Assembly: GCA_020186115.1 (NCBI GenBank)
Contig: WSYJ01000013.1
Coordinates: 310,001 to 374,000, forward strand
Reading direction: 5' to 3'
Source of the DNA: Histomonas meleagridis
Lineage: Eukaryota; Parabasalia; Tritrichomonadida; Dientamoebidae
DNA: 64,000 nucleotides
Shown here: in pieces, positions 20,610-30,500 of the stretch
Layout of the letters: every line of letters starts with the position of its first letter
How positions within the stretch are numbered: the stretch's first letter is position 1
Notes under the pieces: generated by a model
What the model was told of the DNA's origin: nothing
The model's database searches: none
The model's input: only the letters and a program-made list of their open reading frames with translations
Program-made: the position numbers and the translations under genes

Positions 20610-21194
20610 ATGTCGAACGATCTTTCCCTAAAAGTCGTTGTGATTGGAGATTCAGGTGTTGGAAAAACATGTATTTCATTGAGATATCTAACAGGTGAGT
20701 TCCCAACCCAGACTCGTCCAACAATTGCTGCAGGTTTTTGCAATGCGAAGGTAAAGCTTGGAAAGACTGACATAGATCTTTTAATTTGGGATACAGCAGG
20801 ACAAGAAGCTTACCGTGGTCTTACTTCTCAATATTACCGAGATGCAAAAATTGCTCTTATTGTATTTGATTTAACCAACCCAACATCATTAAACTCGGTA
20901 ACTGACTGGTACAACAGGCTCAATGATGCTAATCAAGGATCTGTTGTAGCATGTCTTGTCGGAAACAAAATTGATTTACAAAACCGTCAAGTTTCTCAAG
21001 AACAAGGTGAAGCAGTAGCAGCTGAAATAAAGGCTCTCTATAGGGAAACAAGTGCTGTTACTGGCAAAGGAATTAATGAGGTTTTCGAAGATGTTTGCGA
21101 AGAGTATTTGAAACAGAACCCCAATGCTATTGGAGGAAATCGCAAGCAAACTGTTGATCTCAATGCAAACGAAGGAGAAAAGAAATGTTGCTGA
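20610..21194 (+). CDS. Rab-family small GTPase
   Basis: Predicted 194-residue Rab GTPase of the endocytic Rab5/Rab22-like kind, a membrane-traffic switch. All guanine-nucleotide motifs are visible: P-loop GDSGVGKT, switch-I threonine in PTIAAGF, WDTAGQE (switch II, catalytic glutamine present), NKID and ETSA. The C-terminus ends KKCC, a double-cysteine geranylgeranylation site. Switch I reads TIAAGF where most Rabs have TIG followed by an acidic or hydrophobic residue and then F, so effector specificity may differ. The open frame reaches a GTG at 20550; the ATG at 20610 gives the usual few residues before the first beta strand. Confidence 0.92.
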   Translation: MSNDLSLKVVVIGDSGVGKTCISLRYLTGEFPTQTRPTIAAGFCNAKVKLGKTDIDLLIWDTAGQEAYRGLTSQYYRDAKIALIVFDLTNPTSLNSVTDWYNRLNDANQGSVVACLVGNKIDLQNRQVSQEQGEAVAAEIKALYRETSAVTGKGINEVFEDVCEEYLKQNPNAIGGNRKQTVDLNANEGEKKCC

Positions 21195-21448
21195 GCTCCT
21201 TAACCAATAAAGTTAATTTCAATTAAAATTGAAATTTTAAATTTTTCTAAGTCTGTTTCTGTTTTTACTTACACTTGAAATAGCTGATTAATTTATAATA
21301 ATAAAATAAGTATATTTATAATGAATTAGAATAAATTCCTGCAAGCAAAATCCCTCCTGTGATAATTACAGAAAAAGCAACTTTTTGAATGCATGCTTTC
21401 AGAATTTGAATTTTTTTTCAATTAAAAACTGCCTTATTTCAAAAACCA

Positions 21449-21979
21449 ATGGCTTCTGAGGAGCAAATCAGACATTTTCTTGTTGCTCTAGCAGAAAAAT
21501 TACCTCCACCTCCTGTATCTTCTAAATCTGAATCAGTAGGTGAAATTTTCGAGAACAATGAAACTAATATTGATCAAAGTAAAATTCACTGCGTTTGCCA
21601 AACAAGTACATATCAAAAAGAAATGGTTAAATGCACAAATTGTGAGAATTATTTGCACAAAGATTGTTTATTCGAATTCGAAGATTATTCTTCATTTGTT
21701 TGCCCTTTTTGTATGTTCAAGAAAACTGGTAATGATCCATTTTTTTTACTTTCAAGATGGCTTGAAAATATGCAAGTTTCATTCAATGATATCAGCGGCT
21801 TGTTTAATAGAAATAACGCAATAAAACTAAACTTTCAGATATCACTTCGTCAGCTAGCTCAACAATCAAACACAAATTGGGATAAGATATGCAAAGATTG
21901 TTCAATGCTTTTGAATGAGCAGATAAAAGAATGGAAAATGAAAAGGGATTTTTTGATTAATAAAAACATAACGAAATAA
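21449..21979 (+). CDS. PHD zinc-finger protein
   Basis: Predicted 176 residues. A PHD-type Cys4-His-Cys3 finger lies at about residues 47-94: HCVCQTSTYQKEMVKCTNC, then ENYLHKDCL and FVCPFCMFKK, with all eight zinc ligands present. PHD fingers usually read histone H3 lysine methylation and act in the nucleus. The N-terminal 45 residues are polar, with PPPP and acidic stretches. The C-terminal 80 residues are helical (LSRWLENMQVSFNDISGLF, then IKEWKMKRDFLI) and resemble the helical block that follows PHD fingers in TFIIS- and SPK-like proteins, but only weakly. TTTCAAAAACC sits directly before the ATG, so the 5' leader may be very short. The target is unknown. Confidence 0.8.
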   Translation: MASEEQIRHFLVALAEKLPPPPVSSKSESVGEIFENNETNIDQSKIHCVCQTSTYQKEMVKCTNCENYLHKDCLFEFEDYSSFVCPFCMFKKTGNDPFFLLSRWLENMQVSFNDISGLFNRNNAIKLNFQISLRQLAQQSNTNWDKICKDCSMLLNEQIKEWKMKRDFLINKNITK

Positions 21980-22856
21980 TTTCATTATTTATAATTGTAG
22001 AAAAAAAAAAAAAAAAACATTGTGGAAAGAACAACCCAAATAATATTGAATATTTAAAAAATTTTTAGTTTGATATGCTTATTTAAATTTATAAAAAAAG
22101 ATGTTGTTTGGTGTAGTTGAAACTTTAAATTTTGTTTCTTTTTTGACTTTTTAATCTTCATTTTTAATTCTTTCTAATCATCCAATGTTATTATTATCAA
22201 AATTAAATATCTGCGTGTTCTTCATTTTATTTATTTTCTTTCTCACGCTCTAACATTTTTGGAACTCAAGCTTCTAAAGTTGAGAAAAAATGATTTATAT
22301 ATAAAGTTTTTTAACATTTTCAATTTGTTATCATTAATTAATGAACCAATATATTCTTATTTAAATAATAGTATGAAAAGATCATTTTCATAGATCATAT
22401 GATCTATAGTTTATAATAAAAAATAATCCATGTTTTTATAGATTATTGTAGAAACATAATTTTTGCAAAAAACGCATAAATCATAATCAATTTCGCTAAA
22501 TTATTATCAATACTTGAATGATATTGAAAACATAAATAATCTCTAATATTCTTAATGCAATTATTTTCACATATAATTTTTATTCACACTTTGTTCATTT
22601 AACAAAATTTTATCCATCAATGATTTAGATACATGATATATATCATTCTTGAAAAATTATCACATTCAAAAAATTATTTTCATCATTCATTTCTTTGAGC
22701 TAAGCTTAATAAAGGTATTTAAAAACAATTTAATATTTTACAATATAATGAAAAAAATCGGAAACACATGAATGAATAATAATATTCTTTTGCATTTAAA
22801 CGGTCAACAGCCCACCCCGTTCACCCATTGCCTCATATCGTTTATTCATTTTTAAG
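21980..22856. other. intergenic, AT-rich
   Basis: A long spacer of 877 bp, over 75 percent A+T by eye, with a run of about 17 A at 22001. ATAGATCATATGATCTAT-like palindromic bases occur at about 22390-22408. Just before the next gene, TTCATTTTTAAG at 22845-22856 puts a consensus-type initiator (TCATT) 11 nt before the ATG. No RNA gene or coding remnant recognised. Confidence 0.45.
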
Positions 22857-25034
22857 ATGACAAGATATTTCGATGGAGAAATCAAAGGAGAAATTCTTCA
22901 ACTCCGCAATGAACTTGATGGAAACGATCCAGTAGCCCGAAAGAATTCAGCTAAGCGAGTTGTAAATTTGATGAGAGCTGGAGAGAATGTACAATCTTTA
23001 TTTTCTTCAATGCTTCGCTGTGTCAAAACAGAAGATATTGAACTCAAAAAACTTGTTTATCTCTATCTCATCAATTATTCAGCACAAGAACCAGAGCAAG
23101 CAATTATGGCCGTTAATACCTTTATTCAAGATTCAGAAGACAACAACCCATTAGTTCGTGCATTGGCTGTACGTACTATGTGTCGTATCAAACTTGAGAG
23201 TGTTGCGGAGTATATGGTAATTCCATTGAAAAAGTGTCTTCATGATAAATCTCCTTATGTACGGAAGACTGCTGTTTTTGGTGTTGCAAAACTTTACGAT
23301 GTCATACCAGAAGCTGTTGAAAATGCGCAACTTATTAATGATTTATTTGAATGTCTTCAAGATGAAAACCCAATGGTTGTTTCCAATACATCAGCTGCAA
23401 TTGCCGAAATCAATGAGAAACGTTCCACTCCAGTTTTCACACTTAATTCCCAAACAATAACACCAATTCTTTCTGCCACCACAAGTTGTTCAGAATGGTG
23501 TCAAACGATACTCTATGACGCCATCAGTCGATACAAGCCCGAATCAGCAGATGACGCCGACTTTTTAATCGAGCGATTAATTCCATATCTGAAACATAAG
23601 AACCCATCAGTTGTCATTGGGTCCTTTAAATGCATATTTTTGTTCATGTCTTATTCACATAAGACGTCTACCGAACTCTTTCCACAAATCATTCCGCCAT
23701 TTATCACATTAGTTACCTCAGCAGAGCCCGAGATTCAATATGTAATACTTCGAACGCTTTCATTATTTGTTCATAAATATCCGAAGTCATTATCGCGCGA
23801 AATCCGTGTCTTCTTTTGCAACTACAATGATCCATCATATATCAAAATGGAGAAGTTAGAAATCATAGTCACAATTTGTGGGCCACAAAACACGCAAATT
23901 GTACTTGACGAATTCACAGAATATTGCAACGAAATCGATGTCTCATTTGTCCGCAAGACGATTCGATGCATTGGGCAAATAGCGATTAAAATTGAAGCTT
24001 CAGTTCGTAGATGTGTTGATATACTTGTTAAACTCGTTGCAGGTAAAGCGGATTATGCAATAGAGGAATCAGTTATTGTGTTGTGCGATATATTGCGTCG
24101 GTTCCCAGGATCGTTCGAGTCAGTTATCGAAACAATCTGTGGTTCTCTCGAACATTTAAAGGATTCTCGTGCACGCGCTGCAGGCATATGGATATTAGGA
24201 GAGTATTGTGATGTGATTAAGAATGTCGATGTGTTATTGGACCCATTCTTGGATACATTTCATGACGAACAGCCTTATGTACAGTTACAATTGCTAACTG
24301 CGTTTGTTAAGGTATACTTAAAGAATCCAGAAAACTCAAAAGATCAATTACAATTCATATTGAATGAAGCAACAAAAGATAAAAACGTACCAGACGTCGT
24401 CAATAGAGCTTTGATATATTGGAGATTATTGTCGTCGGATCAACAGTTAGCGAAAGAAGTAATATTCTTCGGTAAAGAAACAGTACAACACGCAGGAGAA
24501 CAGTTCGATGACGCAGTTCTGACAGAGCTCATTCAAAATATGGGAACGGTTTCCGGGGTGCTCCACGTGGTCCCATCAGATTTCGTCAGAAAGAATAAGT
24601 TCGTACCTGAGACTGATGACGATGTCGGATACGATAGTAGTAACTTAAGGAACTGGAGCAAGCTGAGATTGGACAATGAATCTTTAATCGATGTGTTTGT
24701 TGATTATGATCCAAATAATATGTATATTAGAATAGCAAATAAGTCCAATTCAAACTTGAGTCAGTTGGCTTTGGCAGTTAACGTTAATAAGATAGGACTA
24801 GTAATGAAGGAAGCACCATCTTTCCCTGACGTAATTGAATCAGGTGATATCATAGAAATAACAGCCCCAATTGAGTTCGACCAAAGTAAAGCTGGAAACC
24901 TTGATAAAAACGAAATACAAATCGCTATTAGAACAAACTTAGGAAATATATTCGGAATTGGTGAAATTCCTAGTCAATTTTCTCAAACAAAACAACAAAC
25001 AAGCGATCAATTGGTGGATGATTTGTTGATTTGA
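22857..25034 (+). CDS. beta-adaptin (AP-1/AP-2 beta large subunit)
   Basis: Predicted 725-residue beta subunit of a clathrin adaptor complex. The N-terminal trunk (residues about 1-560) is the HEAT-like adaptin-N solenoid with family phrases: GEIKGEILQLRNEL, KKLVYLYLINYSAQEPEQAI, DNNPLVRALAVRTMCRI, SPYVRKTAVFGVAKLYDVIP. A hinge follows. Residues about 600-705 form the beta-sandwich of an ear domain (LIDVFVDYDPNNMYIRIAN, then LSQLALAVNVNKIGLVM). Animal beta-adaptins are about 920-950 aa and have a second ear subdomain, the platform that binds clathrin and accessory factors; it is missing here. The hinge shows no obvious LLNLD-type clathrin box. Which complex it serves cannot be decided; beta1/2 is the best match. 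Confidence 0.88.
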   Translation: MTRYFDGEIKGEILQLRNELDGNDPVARKNSAKRVVNLMRAGENVQSLFSSMLRCVKTEDIELKKLVYLYLINYSAQEPEQAIMAVNTFIQDSEDNNPLVRALAVRTMCRIKLESVAEYMVIPLKKCLHDKSPYVRKTAVFGVAKLYDVIPEAVENAQLINDLFECLQDENPMVVSNTSAAIAEINEKRSTPVFTLNSQTITPILSATTSCSEWCQTILYDAISRYKPESADDADFLIERLIPYLKHKNPSVVIGSFKCIFLFMSYSHKTSTELFPQIIPPFITLVTSAEPEIQYVILRTLSLFVHKYPKSLSREIRVFFCNYNDPSYIKMEKLEIIVTICGPQNTQIVLDEFTEYCNEIDVSFVRKTIRCIGQIAIKIEASVRRCVDILVKLVAGKADYAIEESVIVLCDILRRFPGSFESVIETICGSLEHLKDSRARAAGIWILGEYCDVIKNVDVLLDPFLDTFHDEQPYVQLQLLTAFVKVYLKNPENSKDQLQFILNEATKDKNVPDVVNRALIYWRLLSSDQQLAKEVIFFGKETVQHAGEQFDDAVLTELIQNMGTVSGVLHVVPSDFVRKNKFVPETDDDVGYDSSNLRNWSKLRLDNESLIDVFVDYDPNNMYIRIANKSNSNLSQLALAVNVNKIGLVMKEAPSFPDVIESGDIIEITAPIEFDQSKAGNLDKNEIQIAIRTNLGNIFGIGEIPSQFSQTKQQTSDQLVDDLLI

Positions 25035-26884
25035 GTTCAATATTTTTCAATAAATTACCCACTTAAATTTATTATTTTTTTTAATCTTGATTGGTAACTA
25101 GAAATTCTTGATTTAAATTTAAAGTTATTTTTAAGTTGCTGAGATAAATTTTTGATATTTTATAATGAACAAAAATTTGTACATAATTAATATTTCCAAA
25201 AAGAGAAAAATATGCGTTTTTTTAATTAAAATGCTATAATATGTTTGTTGAATGCTCTTATTTTAAAAAAAATTGATCAATTTGTTCACTTATAAAATTT
25301 ATTCATACGAAAATTTTGGTTTAACATGAAAAATATTGTAATTAAAAAATATTAAAAGAAGGATATTTATAACTTTTTTACAACATATTATAACAAATCT
25401 TAAAATACTTAAAAACAGTGTTAAGATCCATGAAGAAATTTATATTTTAAGAATTTACAAAGTAATTCCAAAAAAAAAAAAAGCTAATAAGTTACAATTT
25501 ATTGTTGGTTATTTCATTCGAATTCAAGGCTAACGTCATTAAAATGCTAATGGGTACAAAAATCTGAAGGGTTAACTGGAATTTTATATTGGAAGACTTT
25601 GAATTCTTTTTTCAAAAGGATATCAATGAAGCAATCCAACAAACAAGCACGAGCTACATATATTGATGATAAACTTGGAATGCAATTAATTGTATACAAT
25701 TATTTATTATCCAATTCAAACGAATTCATAGGCGTCAGGCATTAATTTATTTATTTTGTTGGTTTTTGGATGTAAACCAGAGGCAGTTTATTATACAGAA
25801 AAGAAGTTAATGCTGATAACTTATTAAAGGCAATATTCATACCAAAATATAATGTAGCAAGTGCCGAATTAATTATTCTGGAGTAATGGTATTGGTACAT
25901 ATAAAAAAGTAAATATAGAAATAGGTAATTAAAATGTTTTTTTCTTTGAGATTTAACCTTAAGAAATTACCAAGTTACCAGATAATGTTTATCAAAGACA
26001 TATAAATCATAAGCCTAAAGCATATATAAGGATCAACGTCATTGAGTTACAATGCGCAACTGCTAATAAAGGAAGATGCTTCCGATAGAGCTATTATGGG
26101 ATGCTCTCAAATGTGCCAACTATTAGTAATTGTAATAATATAGGTTATAATTAATAGCAATACAGGTTTAATTGGATATTTGAAAAAACATCAACAAATG
26201 TCTTTTGTTAATCATGATTATGGCCATGTGGTGATCTTTGTTAAGAAGAAACCAACAAATACCTGTGGCGGATTCTTCAGATGAATGAGAACTAATCGAT
26301 AATCTAAAATGAAATTGTTTCTGCTTAAGAAATTCGAGAAAAAAAAATAATGAAATCAAAATAAGTGAAAACATTTCACAAACATGTTTACACTTCAAAA
26401 ATTGGTGTTCAAAGAAATCTATTTATATTCAATGTGCTTTCGCGTATACTAATTTTATTAGTACTACCATTATCAGATATTTTTGTTGTTAAAAATGTTA
26501 TAGAAAAATTATTACCAAGAAAATGATATTAAAAATAAGTAAATTTACTTGAAACATTCAACTTAGCTATCTTCTCAAAATGCTTATCATCAAAATCTTC
26601 TATTTCAAAAATGAATAGTAACATTTCGAAAAGTTATGCATAAGATAAATAAAATTTTCTTATTTTTAGATATCTAATGAAAAATACCTATTTTTAATTA
26701 ATGGAAAATCATGTTTTCAATATATATATGTAACTAATTGCAAAAATTTACTGAACTCAATTTTATTTGAATAAAAAAATTAATATTTTGATTTTTCAAA
26801 TTGTCTTTTGTGTATTGGGTTTCGTTAGGAAATCAGTGAGATACCATTGGTACATCAATGAATGCAAATTAAAAAAAAAAGTTT

Positions 26885-26931
26885 AAAAAGCGAACGTTAA
26901 AAATTCGTTTTTCAAACAACGTTCGTTTTTT
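26885..26931. repeat. short inverted repeat (stem-loop)
   Basis: AAAAAGCGAACGTT at 26885-26898 pairs with AACGTTCGTTTTTT at 26918-26931. The arms match over 14 positions with one mismatch, which would be a G-U pair in RNA. The loop is 19 nt and again carries AAATTCGTTT. It lies about 580 bp upstream of the intact giant gene. It could be a transcription or processing signal, the end of an old element, or chance. Confidence 0.5.
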
Positions 26932-27349
26932 TTTGAGTGGACCTTTGAAATTAATTGCATGCATCAACCGACAGCCGTTTCGCAACTTATCAAAAAGTGT
27001 TCCCGTCAGCGTTGATTCTCAATATTCTGAATACTTTTTCTGCTTTATTCAAATTTGAAGCGCTTCAATGGGCTAAAGTCAACGTCCGACCTGGCAGGAA
27101 ACAGTAAAAATATTCGATATATCAAAAGGGAATTGGTGGTATGAATAATCAAATTCCAATTATGCGACATAGTAAATGAAATTCTATATAAAGATTTTTT
27201 ATCTTTTATATTTTTCTTTTGAATCTTGATATTTTATTAACGTTAATTTTAACATAAGCTATATGTAAGAAGTAGCAAAAAAGTTATTCAATAAATTTAT
27301 TGTTTATTTATCATTAGTATATGAATGATTTAGCGTTTTTCGTCAAAAT

Positions 27350-27514
27350 TTCATTTGGGCTTCGCTTTTGATAAGATTACCCTTTTTGCTTCATATCACC
27401 TCACAATTAACCCCTACTTTTTCAATGATTGAATCGGTAAACATTACAAAAAGCAAAAAAAACGTAGACGATAGATGCATTTCAATAATTTTAAGGAAGT
27501 TTTTTGACAAATTT
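27350..27514 (+). promoter_or_regulatory. conserved upstream region of the giant repeat-protein gene
   Basis: This stretch aligns with the bases upstream of the paralogous gene at 63164-63300. The shared runs include TCACAATTAACC, CTTTTTCAAT, ACAAAAAGCAA, TTTCAATAATTTT and TTTGACAAATTT directly before the ATG. An in-frame ATG at 27425 is not conserved in the paralogue, where the aligned bases read ATATTT, so 27515 is the more likely start. TTTCAATAAT, whose TCA lies 33 nt before the ATG, is identical in both and is a candidate initiator. The function is inferred from conservation only. Confidence 0.6.
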
Positions 27515-30500
27515 ATGACTGAAGGAGAAATTAATAATCTCAAAGGTCAGGGGCAGATTGGAACCCTAGAATTTCGGGTTGAGCAATGCCAAACTGATAT
27601 CTTAGAAATGGATAAAAAATTCACAGATCTTAATCACAATGTAAAAAATGAAATCAACAAGATGAAAGAAATCATTGAAGGTAGTAACAAAAATATAAAG
27701 AAGATTGTCCAAAAACAAGTTGATGAACAAATTAGCGATCTTTTTGACCAAATTCAAGATCATACAGATCGAATTGAGAAGCTTGAAGGTGGGTCTGGAG
27801 ATTCAAAGGATGAGAAATTCGAAGTGAACGTCGAAGTTGACGAAATTAAGAAAAAAATTCAGATTCTTGAATTAAAAATTTCGGAACTGAGTGAACAAAC
27901 ATTAGTTCAGATAAATCAAAGTAAGAACGAAACCATCAACCAAATCACTCAAAACATAGAGGAAGCCAAACAAAAAGATGGCGAAAAGATTCAGAAGCTT
28001 GAAGCTGATATGGATGGAATCAAAGATGAAATTGAAAAACTAAAGGCCATGAAAGACGATTTTGAAAAACTCAAAGACGAAGTTCCAGATGTTAAAGAAC
28101 GTTCTGTTGATCTTTCTGAAAAACAAAATGATGAACTTAACGAACTTAAAGACAAAATCAATGATGTAGCAAATGTATCGAATGACCTCAAAGAAAAGTT
28201 TTCCAAATTTAGTAATGTTGAGCGTGAAGTTCGTTGCTTGAAGTATGAAATGAAGAAGATGCTCAAAGACAAAGAATCCAATCAAATTAACGGCGATCTA
28301 CAAAAGAACATTGATTCTATTAAAGAAGAGTTAGATTCAGTTAAAAATTCAAAGGGCGAAAAAGACAAAGAAATCAGTGAACAATTCAACAAATACACCA
28401 AATCACTTAAGTGCATCAAATATGAGTTGAAGAAACTCAAATGTGCACAACTCCCGAATGAAGTTGAAGAACCAATTGTTCAAGAACGAAATATTGAATT
28501 AAGTGACGACAAAGAAGGAAAGAATGATATTGAAGACGAATTTAATTCATTAAAGGACGATTTCAAATCTCTTAGAGATGATGTTGACAAATTGAAAGCA
28601 GATAAACCAAATGAAAATGATCAACAGAAAGGTGATATCAAGAAATTTAATATATCCCTTAAGTGTATCAAATATGAGTTGAAGAAACTCAAACAAATTG
28701 TAACTGAATTAGAAGAAGAACCTGAAACAAATGAAGAACTATCACAAGTAAGTGAACAACCAACAGAACAACCAGCAGAACAACCAGCAGAACAACCAAC
28801 AGAACAGCCAGCAGAAGACAACAAGAGCAAAGGACCTAAGAAGGTACGTAAAGTTATTATTAAGAGACCAAGGAACAACAATAAGAACGATGAAGATATT
28901 GAAGAACTTAAAGAGAATGTTAAGAAACAAAACAAACTCTTGAAATGTCTTAAATATGAAATGAAGAAACTTAAGTTACAACAACAACAACCAACAGAAA
29001 CCAAACCAACAGAAGAAGAACCAGTTGTTCAAACACGTGATGTTAATATCAGTGATTCATCATCCTCATCATCTAAGAAGCCAAAGAATGATAACAACGA
29101 AGACTTACAACCAATTAAGGATGAGCTCAAATCATTACGTGATGACATAGATAAATTGAAGGACAGCAAACCAGAAGATAAACATGATGATGAAGATAAA
29201 GAAGATCTTAAGAATATGAAGAAATCATTGAAATGCATTAAATATGAGTTGAAGAAACTCAAACAAATTGTATCTGAAGCCGAAGAGGAACCAGAAGCAG
29301 AAGCAGAACCAGCAGAGGAACAACCCATTGAACAACCAGCAGAAAAACCAGCAGAACAACCAGCAGAAGACAACAAGAGCAAAGGACCTAAGAAGGTACG
29401 TAAGATTATTATTAAGAAGCCAAGGAACAACAATAAGAACGATGAAGACATTGAAGAGATTAAGGATGATCTCAAGAAATATAAGAAGTCATTGAAGTGT
29501 ATCAAATATGAGTTGAAGAAACTCAAGATGCAACAACAACAATCAGCAGAAACCAAACCAACAGAAGAAGAACCAGTTGTTCAAACACGTGATGTTAATA
29601 TCAGTGATTCATCATCCTCATCATCTAAGAAGCCAAAGAATGATAACAACGAAGACTTACAACCAATTAAGGATGAGCTCAAATCATTACGTGATGACAT
29701 AGATAAATTGAAGGACAGCAAACCAGAAGATAAACATGATGATGAAGATAAAGAAGATCTTAAGAATATGAAGAAATCATTGAAATGCATTAAATATGAG
29801 TTGAAGAAACTCAAACAAATTGTATCTGAAGCCGAAGAGGAACCAGAAGCAGAAGCAGAACCAGCAGAGGAACAACCCATTGAACAACCAGCAGAACAAC
29901 CAGCAGAAGACAACAAGAGCAAAGGACCTAAGAAGGTACGTAAGATTATTATTAAGAAGCCAAGGAACAACAATAAGAACGATGAAGACATTGAAGAGAT
30001 TAAGGATGATCTCAAGAAATATAAGATTTCAATCAAATGTCTTAAATATGAAATGAAGAAACTTAAGTTACAACAACAACAATCAGCAGAAACCAAACCA
30101 ACAGAAGAAGAACCAGTTGTTCAAACACGTGATGTTAATATCAGTGATTCATCATCCTCATCATCTAAGAAGCCTAAGAATGATAACAATGAAGACTTAC
30201 AACCAATTAAGGATGAATTACAACGCCTTGGTGATGAAATCAATAAATTGAAGGACAGCAAACCAGAAGACAAACATGATGATGAAGATAAAGAAGATCT
30301 TAAGAAATATAAGATTTCAATCAAATGTCTTAAATATGAAGTTAAGAAACTCAAACAAATTGTTAATGAATTAGAAGAAGCAGAAGAAGGAGATGAATTA
30401 ACAGAATCAACACCAGAACAATCACCTACACCAACTGCAGAACCGCAACCAACAGAACAGCCAGCAGAAGACAACAAGAGCAAAGGACCTAAGAAGGTAC

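Larger units (their letters stand above)
25035..27514. other. long intergenic region with unidentified decayed coding remnants
   Basis: About 2.5 kb without an intact gene. From roughly 25550 to 26400 the sequence is less AT-rich and has frames that look protein-like but are broken. For example, from 25626 the plus strand reads MKQSNKQARATYIDDKLGMQ before a stop. Further pieces up to 26400 are equally short. I recognise no family, so this may be a dead gene or element. A hairpin lies at 26885-26931 (listed). The last 165 bp are conserved upstream of the paralogous giant gene and are listed separately. Confidence 0.45.

Noticed and set aside
27425-27514. Upstream ATG at 27425 as start of the intact giant gene
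   Set aside because: The paralogous gene lacks this ATG and the region aligns as non-coding flank.
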